This document shows positions 32,190 to 43,584 of a stretch of 64,000 nucleotides of DNA, piece by piece. Under the pieces are notes generated by a model. That model searched no databases and was not told where the DNA came from. It saw nothing but the letters and a program-made list of their open reading frames with translations. A program made the position numbers and the translations under genes. Source of the DNA: Ampelomyces quisqualis (taxonomy: Eukaryota > Ascomycota > Dothideomycetes > Pleosporales > Phaeosphaeriaceae); NCBI GenBank assembly GCA_018398575.1, contig JAGTXZ010000002.1:1924501-1988500 (forward strand), read 5' to 3'. Each line of letters opens with the position of its first letter. The stretch's first letter is position 1.

Positions 32190-35100
32190 ATTATAAGAAT
32201 AGGCTATAATATTAATGTAGTAGACTAGCGCATATAGGTTAAAGAGATAACAGATTTTATCTAACCTAAGAACACATATAACAAGATTAAACAGGCACAC
32301 CTATAGGCTAACTACCTAAAGATAATGCGCAGCCTAATAACAGATAAATAGCTTAAGTATACTGCATGCCCTAGACTAACTAATAGTAGTATACTAAGAA
32401 AATTTTACAAGGTAATAGCTAGCGCTATATAGAAGAAGATAATCTTAGAAATTTAAGACTACAGTAACAAAGTTAAAGCTAAACATATAGAAAGATAGCT
32501 AACGCTTATAAACTTAGAACTAGAACGCACGCAGTTAGTATTAGTAGTCTTAAGTTCTTCTCCTGCTTTAGTAACCTAGCTAATAGGCCTTACTACAATA
32601 ACAACTAAACTGTTACTTAATAACGTTAATATCTATATAATAGATAGCGTACATTAGTAAACTACCTAGACCTTTCTACTTTTAAGGCTAATAATAGCTG
32701 CACGTTAATAGTAGCTTAAAGACAGTAACTTTAAGATAAAGCTATAACATCTTAAATACAGTACACTTGTTAAACACTTGTTACAACTAAAATTTATAGA
32801 CTAGTATATAGTTAAAACTTTAAAGATATTTAACGCGTTAGTGCTACGCCTAATTACTAACAATAACAATCTAGCTGTAACTGTTAACTTATACGTTAAG
32901 ATAAGAAGCCTTAAGGGCGTTACAATTAAATGCTAGACTCTAGTACAAGATAAAGTTAAGCCTAGTAGTAATATAACTTAGAACAGTATATAAATAACAA
33001 CAGCTAACTACATAATATAGTGTACTTTACTTTAGGCAGCAACAGCAATATTATAAACCTAGTAAGTACTACTAGAGACAAGAAGTAAAAGCGCCTCTAC
33101 TTAGAGCTTAACAATAACACTAAAGATAACAACTATAAATAACAAAAGATAATAAGAGCGCTAGTAAACCTAGCTTACAAACTATTAATAGGACCTAAAG
33201 CAAATAGTAGTAAACGCTCTACCAGATAGAGTAGAGGCAAGAAAAAGAAGAATAACAGCCTAGACATATATATTAAGACTCTAACTACTAAAATTAAGTG
33301 CCTAAAAGAGCAGAATAACAGTACTATAAAGAAAGTAGAAAGAAGTAGACACAAAGATACTACGCAAACACAAAACAACGCAATCTCTACGCTAATTACT
33401 ATACCTAGACAGAAATGCAAAGGTACTATAAGAAAATAATAAAGGTTGCTAGAGAAAGATACTTACTCTAGTAGTAAAGAAGAATAAGAAGAGTATAATA
33501 AAGGTAACAAAGATAAGAATAAAGAGCTTTAGTTAGTAAAACAACTTGCGTTAGAAGAAAGGCTGCAGCTCTAAGCCTTACTAAAAGTAAGGTAAGTGTA
33601 CTATAAAGAGCTTATAACTATAATCTACGCAACTAATATATAAGACAGAACAGCAGATAAACTGCAAGCTTAAATTAGAGTAGTAATAGAACACTACTAA
33701 GAGAATAGATAGCAGATAGTAGCTAACTTCTTTAGATTCTTCTTAGAAGACTTTAAAGATAACGCGCCTCTAATACTACATTTATTATAGAGACTAACAG
33801 TCCTATTTATAGTATACTAACTAACAGAAGCTTATATACTTTATAAAAAAGAGCTGTCTTTAGACAATAGCAGTGTATTCAAGAACATAATAAGTATAGG
33901 AAAAATAAAATTAGCTATACTTATAATAATTATAGAGTATGCGCACTTTAAGAACTAGACTAAAGTGCAAGAAGACTAATTAAAGAAAAGAACTAGTTAA
34001 TGTAGAGCTAAAGACAATAGTTAAGAACAGTGCTCTATAACAGACTAATAGATATTTCTATATACATGCAAAAAAAACCCTTTAATACTAGAAGAGCTAT
34101 AGTTAGCAGCATCTATAGTAAGCAGATAAGCCTGCGCACTAGCTGCATAGAAGGCTAAAATTATTACTATAGGCCTCTACAAATCTAAATAGTGCAACAT
34201 AAAAGACTCTCTTATGCTTTGTATCTGCTTTATAAACAATACCCTCTTACAAAGCATAGGCGTACTAATAGCAGACAAAGAAATAGAAATAAAGATTAAT
34301 CTGTAAGTTAAACAGTACCTTACAGCGTCTAACTAAAACGTCTTACTGCGTAAATTTACAAAGAATAGTAAGAAGTATGTAAAGATAGTTCTATAGTACA
34401 TCTAAGAACGCTATATACTAAAAGTCTACTTAAATATAACTGCGCACTATCTAGTACTATCTGCTAGCTAATTTATAATTGTATACAGCTACATAATACT
34501 AGTAAAACGTGTACTTAATAAATACTAAACTATAAGACTTATAACTATACGCAAAATATTATTAAGAGGTAGTAAAGTAAGTGTAAAAGACACCTTTAAT
34601 ATTCTTAGCTACGTAGTAATATAAAGACGTATTATCTTTAACAAGTTCTATAACTGCAAATCTAAAAACACTATTATAGGTAACTTGTACAAGACTATTT
34701 AAAGCAAGAACTATAGTTATTAGTAAAAGGCCTAGGCTCTCTTAGGTACACTAATAGAGAAGGGTCTTTACAAGATACTTATTTTTATCTCTCTAGCGCT
34801 TAGTAGACTACAAGACAATAAAAACTTCTTAAACTAGCACTATCTTACAGGCAAGAAGAATAATATAGATAGTTCTAAACTATTTACTACTACTAACTCT
34901 ATGTATACAAGTATTAAGAAAAATGTAAATATAAGAGAAATAAGAAAGATATTAGGCCTAGCTATAGCAAAGGGCTAGGATACCTGCTTATCTAAGATAT
35001 AAGAAGAAGTTAAAAATGTGCTTAATTCTCCTAAGTACATAGCGCTTATAGCGTTAAAAGAGAAAATTATAGTAAGGTTTATACTGCGTTAAACTCTAGT

Positions 35101-36400
35101 TACATAAGACCTATAGAGCTAGAAGATTTTAGGTACTAAGGGCAACTTCCTAACATTCTACTAGCTATACTAAATAGATAACTTCTAATTACTTATAGCT
35201 AACGCAATAACAAGATATAAGATAGTGCTACTATAAGAAGAGCTAAATAGCGCAAAAGCTAAGAGCGTATATATATTTAACTGCGCTAAGATACAGAGTA
35301 TTATAATATTCTTAATGCTAGCCTAGCTTAAAGCTGCGCTGTTTAAAAGCAAAGAAAGCAAGAAAACTAAACAGTTTATATTAATATATATCTAACAGCA
35401 CTTCTAGCAGCTAGACAAAGAAATATTTACTAATAACCTTAACTTGCTGCTTATATATAGTGCAAAGTACAAGGCAATTAAGCTAAAGGCTAAAAGAACC
35501 TATATTAAAACTAGACCTAATTCTAATTAAAGAGGCCTAGCAGATAATTAAACAGTACTACGCAATGTTTAGGCTAAAATTCTTATTAGCTTATACAAAC
35601 TATGTGTGCAACTAGTGCTCTAGATAGAGCTTTAAAAAAAATTTAGTAAAGATATAGTTCTTCTGCTAAGAAAAGGAATGCTAAAGTCTAAAATAGACAA
35701 TATGTTAGCAAAATAGAAGGACTAAGACTTAATATTTATTTTAGTAGCATTTATAGTATTTGTAGAAGCTATTACGCTAATTAAGGCAAATAAGGTTATA
35801 ATTGCAGAGCCTTAAGACAAATAGAGCACTTAAGACTAATTTATGTTTAAGGTATATTAACTAGGCTAGCTAGCAGACGTGTGTAAGGGCATTATTTTAT
35901 ATAACCTAGAAAGTAATCTAGAAACAAAAGTTCTAAAGAAGCAGAACGTAAAGACATTGTTACGCAGTAGTCTATAAGGTGTAATAACAAAAGAAGAAGA
36001 GATTAAGTAGAATTATAACAAGGAAATTCTTATAAAGCTTACAAGGCTAGTGTAAATTAGGTAAATTAAGTAGTAGAACTGCAGAGTACAGTACACTACT
36101 ATGCAAAGCTGTAGAATAAAAAACGCTTAAGTAGATACGTAGCCTAGTTCTAGAAGTATAAGAATATAAAAGGTATTACAAAAGAAGTATATACGTAGAC
36201 GTAACGCAAAATTAATTTAAAGCGCAAAGATAGTATAGATTTGCAGTAAAACTTAAACTAAGTAATAGCGCTATTAAAGAGATTGCCTTAGACTTAAACT
36301 ACAGTTAGGTACAATTAAGAATAGGCTGCTAACTAGTAACACAGTTGTGCAGACAGTGTAAAGCTATATTAAACACAAGAACTACAAACTATTTTGCAAA
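32190..36400 (+). pseudogene. unrecognised long coding remnant(s) in X
   Basis: Plus-strand frames can be followed for long distances with breaks only at TAG/TAA. A basic, Ser/Thr-rich segment covers about 33150-33560. A long segment covers 33580-35650, with stretches such as LTGKKNNIDSSKLFTTTNS near 34850 and INVRKF-like or FKSKESKKTKQF-like sequence near 35350. A shorter segment covers 36060-36400. Codon-like periodicity and absence of pol motifs suggest one or two large non-retroviral proteins, totalling about 1,200-1,400 residues. I looked for helicase, DDE, tyrosine recombinase and RT motifs and could not name any with confidence. Confidence 0.45.
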
Positions 36401-36469
36401 AGAGTTCTATAAACTAGGCTGCTAATAATAGTACACTAAGCATTACTATTATTGCTTAGCATAGTAGAG

Positions 36470-36558
36470 CATAGTTAAGAACTATCTAGTAGCTAGTAGT
36501 ACAGTCGTGTTAACAGTGTTGCTAATATTGCAGATGTTACTAATATTGTGTTTTCCTA
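36470..36558 (+). repeat. X right terminus
   Basis: Sequence from AGTTAAGAACTATCTAG through 9-bp-spaced TGTTGCTAAT/ATGTTACTA motifs to TTGTGTTTTCCTAAC. It aligns with the last ~95 bp of the elements ending at 3662 and 52083, but carries more transitions. It is followed directly by C2 LTR sequence. Confidence 0.8.
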
Positions 36559-36771
36559 ACATACTATACGTATAGAACACATATAGCTACCCTAGCGTCT
36601 TAATAGTGCTATACTAGTGTAGACCTATAATATTCTAGTTATAAGAACACGCGTCTAGTTATAGCTACAAAAGAGTAGTTCTACACTAAAGCTACAGAAT
36701 AGGAATTAACTTACTTCTATTTGCACTACTATTATTATCTTATAACTTTACTACTATACAAACTTCTTATA
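36559..36771 (+). repeat. C2 5' LTR, truncated
   Basis: 213 bp matching LTR positions 70-282 of C1 and ending CTTCTTATA (from CCTCTTACA). The missing 5' part is not present elsewhere in the window. Confidence 0.88.
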
Positions 36772-36799
36772 ATTTTAATTTCTTTACTTTGCAAAATAA

Positions 36800-37920
36800 T
36801 AGCAGCCTAGTTATCTAATAACAATAGATTAGAATCTATTTCTAAACCTACTAGAAGAAAACACTTCTAATAAAGAAATAATAAGTAGTCTAAGCAAACG
36901 CTTAGCGCAGCTAAAGTAATAGCGCTAAGAACTTAAAGAGTAAGCTAAGATCTAGAATCTAGAGAAAGAAGTACACTAATAGGAGTAATTACTAGTAGGT
37001 AAACAGCCTTTCTTAACTCTTAAACAGCTCTTAGGCGCTTCTAATAACACAGAACCAACACTCCTAGGTAGACGCAACATATTTCTACTAGTATAACGCC
37101 TCTAACTTAACCTATTAGCGCTACTAGAGCGCAGGCTAAAGATTTAGAAAATCTCTGTCTTTAAAGGTAAGGGAATTAGGAAGTATTAGGACTTTAAGGC
37201 TAGGCTATCTATTACCTTTTAATTAGACCTCTTAGCCTTCTAGCGTAAGAATTAAAAGATTGCCTTTACTCTCTAGTACCTACAAACTACGTTTTAATAA
37301 ATATAGATATAGAGGAAATAGAAAGATAATAGTAAAACGCTAGTGTAGCGTAATATAATATTTTTTCTACTTAATTAGATTAAGAGCCTAGTAAATAGAA
37401 AGCTTTAAGTTATTATATAGTATTAAAAGGTAGTCTAAAAAGATAGCTAAATAGTAAACAAATTTGCAGTCTATCTATAAACGTTAGAAAATTAGGTAAA
37501 CTCCTCTTATAAGTAGAAACACCTAGTAATACACTTATACAGCAAACTCTACCTAGAGATTAGAGTAGCCTTTTCTAACTACACTAAGTTTTCTACTACC
37601 TATAAAAAACTTGTTAAACGCGCTGTAACGCTTAAGAATAACTTACACTATAGTAGTAGTATACTATTACTATACTATTACACACACAGAACGCCTAGAA
37701 TAAGCAAAACCTTATAGTTTAAACCTAACGCAATAGCTCTATAATATTATGTTACTAGCACTATGAACCTAAGTCTAAAGCTAACTAACGCCTACTACTA
37801 TTATAGTAAAATAGGCTATTAGGCTAGAGAGTGTAGATTAAGGCTTAACGGCTTCTTTTCTATTACTAGCGCTAACTTAATACAAACAAAAAACAAGAAG
37901 GTCTAAGAGAACTCTTTTCC
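36800..37920 (+). pseudogene. gag: C2 gag remnant
   Basis: Aligned end to end with C1 gag. The zinc knuckle at 37793-37834 reads YYYYSKIGY-stop-AREC. Three cysteines or histidines are changed to Tyr by G-to-A or C-to-T changes. Capsid segment at about 37150-37600. Stops outnumber those of C1. Confidence 0.8.
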
Positions 37921-39852
37921 TTAACAGCCTAAGTTCTGTTATAATAGAAAAATTATATTAAAGTACTTAGAACGCTATATAATAACAGCGCTGCGTAGCC
38001 TATATAAGTACTAATTAACTATAGTATAGAACTTAGCATAATTAATAAAAAAGTTACCTTGCTTAAGGACTTTCCTTAAATTAACAGTATAGTACTACTA
38101 ACTATCTACCTACCTAACTTAAGCATAGTACCTAGCTTCTACGCTTATTAGGCCTATTTGATAATAAAGGATAACTAGAGCGTTACTAAGTCTTTTACTA
38201 CTCTCTTACACAGAATTACTAACGTAGCTTAACCTGTTATTTTAGAGTTACTAAGCCTAAAAGAAAGACGCGCTGTTAGTAACTACAAGTTAAAGTAGTA
38301 GCGCTACAAGCTTAACAGTAATACAATAAGAGTTAGAGATACTAAAACCTTTGCAGAATTTCTCTATAATAAGCTAAGTATTTACGCAGTTCTAGTAGGC
38401 AGTCTATAATTCTTCTTTATAGAATACCTATTATAGTCTATTAAACTTAAGAACTTTAAAGACGTTGTAAATAGTAACGCTGCTAACATGCTACTACAGC
38501 ACTATAGAGGTAACTACGCTATTAATCTAGAAGAAGAAGCTACAGCTCTATATAGGCTGCTCTATAACCTCTTACTAAAGAAGCTAAGTATACTGCGCAA
38601 CTACTTAGCAATAGCGCAGCGCCTAGGCTAGATCTAAGAAAGTATAAGCTCTATAGAAGTATCTATTCTATTTGTACTTAAAAAGAATAAGATGTTACAC
38701 CTTTGCGTAGACTATTAAGGCCTTAACTTAGTTACTAAGAAGAATAGATTAGCTCTACTCTTTATTAGAAAGACTCTTAATTAGCTCTATAGATTAGTAA
38801 AGTTTACTAAGCTTAATCTTAAGAACGTATATTACTAGATTAGAATCTAGTAAAGTAATAAGTAGAAGATAGCATTTTGCACGTAATACTGCTACTTTGA
38901 ATATATAGTTATACCTTTTAGGCTAATTAACATACCTACTACGTTTTAGAGGTATATTAATAGAGCCTTAGCCTTGTATTTAGATATCTTTTACATTATC
39001 TATCTTAACAATATCTTAATCTTTGCTTAAAAAAAAGGATTATTAAGAACAGGTAAGAAAAGTACTTGCTAAGCTAAGAGAATACAGTCTTTTTGTTAAC
39101 TTAAAGAAGTATACCTTTACTACTAACTAAGTTAAGTTCTTAGTGTTTATTATACGCCTTAATAGTATTATAATAGATCTAGAACAGGTTTGCGCAGTTA
39201 TTAATTAGCCTACGCTAATATCCTTTAAGAATATTTAAGTCTTCTTTAGCTTTAAAGACTTCTATTAACGCTTTATATAGAGTTTTTCTATTATTATTAG
39301 CTCTATTACTAATCTTCTAAAAGGATTAGTTTAAGAGAAGAAGTCTAGTCCTTTTAACTAGCCAAACGCAGTAGAGAAGGCAAAGTGCTAGCTATATAAT
39401 AGGTTTACAACTACGCTAGTCTTATAGCACTATAACTATATACTTCTATCTAAGCTAGAAACTAATACCTCTATCTAAGAGGTAGTAGGTATTTTCTTCT
39501 AACTCTATCTAGATAAGAACTAGCACTCTATAGCCTTCTAGTTAAGAAAGCTCTTACCTATAGAAAGGAACTACTACATATATAACCTAGAGCTTCTTAC
39601 TATTATTATAGTAGTATAACACTAGTGTTACTACGTTAAGAAGCTAGCAGTTTAGTTAGAAATATAGACAGACTATAATAACCTACGCAGCTTTATAGGT
39701 ACGTTAACTATGTTTAGAAGATAGGCTAGCTAGGCTATAAAGCTAGCTACTTATAACTTAAAGATTAAGTATTAGTTTAGAAAGATAAATTCTGTAGAGA
39801 GGCCTTTAAGGTAACTTATAGACAATAGTAATATACTAGATAGTTAACTATT

Positions 39853-40128
39853 TGTAACAGGCTGCCGCTTAGAGAATCTCTTAGTTACAGAAAAACCTTG
39901 GGTTCTGGAACAGAGAGGCCCGACACCTTCCGCACCGGAACGCCGCAGGAAGTCTGGAGCCCGGAACCAAAACTCTGCTCCAGACTGGAACCTAAATACT
40001 GCTCCAGACTGAAGCTGTTAGGGTCTGGATAGCTACTATAAAATCCCTAGGACCTAGTATTAGCTATAGGTATCAAATTTACAACCTTTATACTACTGGC
40101 AATTACCCTAAGGGTTAGCCCCCTTACA
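39853..40128 (+). mobile_element. solo LTR F, little affected by RIP
   Basis: 276 bp starting TGTAACAGGCTGC and ending CCCTTACA, flanked by the target duplication CTATT (39848-39852, 40129-40133), with no internal region: a solo LTR from recombination between two LTRs. Ends and the TTACAGAAAAACCTT block match the A-family LTR, so it is a related family. It has two 24-bp units ending CTCC-AGACT. It keeps many TGG, CCA and TCA contexts and is the most GC-rich part of the window, unlike the surrounding C2. Confidence 0.93.
40037..40044 (+). promoter_or_regulatory. TATA box of solo LTR F
   Basis: TATAAAAT at the place equivalent to the A LTR TATA box. An LTR promoter that is still sequence-intact could in principle start transcription of flanking repeats (inference). 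Confidence 0.5.
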
Positions 40129-41989
40129 CTATTAGATATATTACTAGCACTGCAAAAGAAATTACAGCTAGCAGAAACCTAAGCTAAGCTACTTAGTAAG
40201 AAGCTAGCGTTAGTAGAAAGCTAGATAATAGCTTAATAGTAAGTAGGTACTCTACATCTTAATAAAGGTGTTTCTATAAGCCTAGCGCATAGCGTTAAGG
40301 TAACAGCTACAAGCTACAGCTCTAATTAAGAAATCTCTAAGAGTAGACTAGTAATAGCCTAAAGGGTTACATAGTTACAAGTAAGAGCTACAGCCTTAGA
40401 GAGGTTAGCTTATAAGAAACTTCCTAAGTCCTTCTTTAAAATCTGTATACAAGTATAACAGAATAACCTAGAAGTAGTTGTAATACGCAAGAATATTAAA
40501 TCTCTAACGTCTGCCTGTTAAGGCACTACTAAATACCTAAGGCACTAGAAGCTTAACGCTTTAGGCGGCCTTTAGTTTAAGAACTAATTGTATATTCTAC
40601 TAGAGCTAGCTCTTAGAGCTAAGCTTCTTAAGCTATATTATAATAATCTACTTACTAGCTATTTAGGTAGGCTAAAACGCTTAAGCTTGTAGCCTAATAC
40701 TACTATTAGCCTAAGCTTAAAAAAGAGCTTAAGGAGTATAGTAACTCTTACTTAGTATGCTAAGGCATAAAGTTACTTAAGTAGCGCTCTACTAGCGTGT
40801 TTAACGCGCTTTTCTAACCTTAGAGACTATAGCAAGAAATTATAATAGATTTTATTATAGGCCTACTACTTACTAAGCGCTATAGCGTTATATATAACGT
40901 AATACTTATTATAGTTAACAGGTTTACTAAAATAGCTAAGTATATCCTTATATAAAAAATAGTTACTACCTTATAGTTAGTAGATCTATTCTTAGAATAT
41001 GTTGTATAATCCTTTAGATTACCTAAAGGTAATATATTAGATTAAGGAAGTATCTTTACTTTATAATTTTAGGTAGACTTCTACTTTATAGCAAAGGTAA
41101 AACGCTAGCTTAGTACTACCTTCTACCTATAAATAGATAGGCAAATAGAATCGTAAAATTAGACTCTTAAGTAATACCTAAGAGCTTTTATAAGCAATTA
41201 TTAGAAGAATTAGGTATACCTCTTGTTACTAGCGGAATTCACATATAATAATACTAAGTAGGCTATATTAGGAATATTCTTATTCTTTACCTACTATAGG
41301 TTTTACCTGCGCCTTAACTACAAGCTAACAGCGCCTACTAAAGTCTCTAGTGTTAGAAAAAGGTTGCAAAAGCTTATGCAAACTTAGAACGCTCTAGCTA
41401 ATTACTAGTACAAAACTTTATAATATTAGAAATAATATTATAATAAGAAACATAGGCTCTAAAGGTTTAAACCTAAGGATATAATCCTCTTGTTAACAAA
41501 GCATCTACGCCTATACAGCGTTAGCAGAAAGCTATTACTACACTAAATAGGCCTCTTTCTAGTAGAAGAGTAAATTAGCTTATAAGCTTTTAGACTCTTA
41601 CTTCTATTATATATAAGAATCTACCTAGTATTCTATACCTTCTTGCTTTAGCTATTTGTAGCTAGGAAGAGAGAAGAGTTAACCTTACTTAGGCCTATTA
41701 ATCTAGATAATAGTAAAGAGCTATAATAACACTATAAAGTTAAAGCTATGTTAGTAAAGAGGCGTAACAGGCGTTTAGTAAATTACCTAGTAAAATAGAA
41801 ATGCTAGATCTTAGAATGTAACAAATAGGTTAATAAAAAAGATATAGATAAATTACTTATAGAAAAGTATAACTAGAGAGAAGATTAATTATTATTACAA
41901 ATTAATATACAGAAGAAACAAAAGAGAAAGAAAAACTAGGCGCCTTAACAGCGTAACGCTAGCGCCTAAGTAGCGTAGCTAGGCATAAA

Positions 41990-43040
41990 TGCTAGCTTAT
42001 TCTACAAAGTCCTTGTTATCTATATTCTTAGAGATAAAGAACTTATCTCTATTACCTTCTTTATCCTCTCTCTTAACCTCTTCTATGCTCTTTTACTCTT
42101 CTATAGTAACTTTACCTAAGTTACCTAGTAGCTTATAAGTTACTAGCGTTGTAGCAGCGCGCTATACGCGCTTTAGCTTACTCTTAGTAGCAGAGCGCTT
42201 AAAGATAGGCTGCCTAGATAGCTAGGACTTAGCTTAGCGTTTTCTAGAAGCCTTAGCCTTAGCCTTACCTTTACTCTGTTCTTTATTAGAAAGAGGTAAG
42301 AAGGTAAAGCTCTAAGAAGAGGTTTTATTTCTCTTCTTCTTCTACTTCTTACGCTCTCTAGAATTAGAGCTCTTATTAGTATTAGCCTCTTTTAAATTAA
42401 GGTCAGAGTTAGACTGCGTATTATCCTTACTAAGTAGTAGTAGATTAGCCTAGACGCTGTTAGAACAACAGCGTAGCAACTGCAAGAAAGAAGAAAAATA
42501 ACTTACCTAGGCCTATAAAAGATTAAGAATACTCTTTACTATAGTAGAAAGGTAGTTAGTTACTTTAACCTATAAGATTTAGATCTTATTACTCTTAGGC
42601 TAATAGCAACTCTTAAACTTAACCTCTTTATAGAGAAAAAGCTCTACTAAGGTAGTCTACTAGCGTAATGCTATCTCTTACGCGTTAATATCTAAGTCTA
42701 CTCTAGCCTTATTAGTAGTAAAGTACTACTACTACTAGTATAGAGCATTCTAGCCTTTAACAAAACCTAGTAGTACTAGAGTGTAAGACTTTTTCTTATA
42801 GGCGCACCTATTCTACTATAGGCTGCTAGAAACATAGTTATACACTATACTATTAATCTTTAGACTCTTAGCATAATATAGGTAAACTAGCTTAGCTAGC
42901 TTAATATTAAGAACGCTACTATAGTAGGCAATAGGCGTAGCCTAAATACTAGGTTAGTAACGTTACAACGCTAGCGTTACACTACTTATAGAGATAGTAG
43001 AAGTAGTAGTTAGTATAGGTGTAGTACTTATAGTAATTAA
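41990..43040 (-). pseudogene. C2 antisense ORF remnant
   Basis: Counterpart of the C1 antisense frame (12990-14060), same place and strand. The cysteine cluster (about 42887-42795) has lost several Cys to Tyr. The Lys-Ala hexamer run is shorter (near 42250). Its overall layout (Thr/Ser-rich start, Cys cluster, basic middle, polar end) is kept, which supports an ancestral protein rather than a chance frame. Confidence 0.55.
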
Positions 43041-43302
43041 TATAGAGGTAATAGAGTTGTAATAGCATAGAGCTAGGTAATAATATAACAATGTGATAAT
43101 AGGTGTTATAGAATAAGAAATCTTAAGGTTAAGTTTACTATATTTCTACTATTACTATAGCTACTAGCTACCTCTTAGATTTACTTAGAGTTTTAGCCTT
43201 AGTATAATAATAGCTCTTGTAACAACAACGTTAGGTATATACTAACAAGACCTAACATTATACAAATTACTAAAATAGTAATTCTAGAAAGAAGAGAATA
43301 AT

Positions 43303-43584
43303 TATAAGGATGCTATAGTATAGAGCTGTTAGTTATATAGTAATACGCCTACGCTACTATAACGCTACTCTAGCTGCTATACGCGTAGAACGTATACAGC
43401 TACCCTAGCGTCTTAACAGCGCTGCGCTAGCGTAGACCTAGTATATTCTAGTTATAAGAATACGCGTCTAGTTATAGCTACAAAAGAATAGTTTTGCACT
43501 AAAGCTGCAGAATAGGAATTAACTTACTTCTATCTATACTACTATTATTATCTTATAACTTTGCTACTATATAAATCTCTTACA
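43303..43584 (+). repeat. C2 3' LTR
   Basis: 282 bp, starting TATAAGGATGCTA and ending CTCTTACA, preceded by the purine-rich tract AGAAAGAAGAGAATAAT. Same length as both C1 LTRs. Confidence 0.92.

Larger units (their letters stand above)
31742..36558 (+). mobile_element. X region, right segment
   Basis: Continuation of 3663-8085 after B2. The first 90 bp complete the coding remnant cut by B2. 31830-32190 is AT-rich with no gene seen. 32190-36400 is a long decayed coding stretch. The terminal 90 bp match the ends of the short elements at 3662 and 52083. The right boundary abuts a truncated C2 LTR. Confidence 0.5.
37960..41880 (+). pseudogene. pol: C2 pol remnant: protease, RT, RNase H, integrase, chromodomain
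   Basis: RT is present. LCVDY-stop-GLNLVTK lies at 38701-38740, and QY-x-Y-F-E-Y-like sequence lies near 38885. The active-site box YLNNILIF begins at 39001, with both Asp changed to Asn (39007-39012). RNase H is about 39390-39800, then F interrupts between RNase H and integrase (39853-40128). The integrase zinc-binding region is about 40620-40800, the core about 40840-41280 and the chromodomain about 41735-41860 (NYLVK). The single 102-bp unit duplicated in C1 is near 40290. Inactive. Confidence 0.88.
36559..43584 (+). mobile_element. Ty3/gypsy chromodomain retrotransposon C2
   Basis: Same family as C1, same strand, with the RT core that C1 lacks. The 5' LTR is incomplete (36559-36771); the first ~69 bp are replaced by the X terminus. 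The 3' LTR is 43303-43584, followed by AAAGC, the likely target duplication whose partner is not in view. Solo LTR F is inserted at 39853. More heavily mutated than C1: zinc-knuckle and antisense cysteines are mostly Tyr codons. Confidence 0.92.

Noticed and set aside
33175..33420. 81-codon minus-strand frame with Leu/Phe-rich segment
   Set aside because: Antisense of a basic, Arg/Lys-rich stretch of the unknown X coding remnant; the hydrophobicity is a mirror effect.
32190..36400. Telomere-linked RecQ-type helicase or Starship captain (tyrosine recombinase)
   Set aside because: I looked for helicase motifs and the R-H-R-Y pattern and saw none that could be defended.
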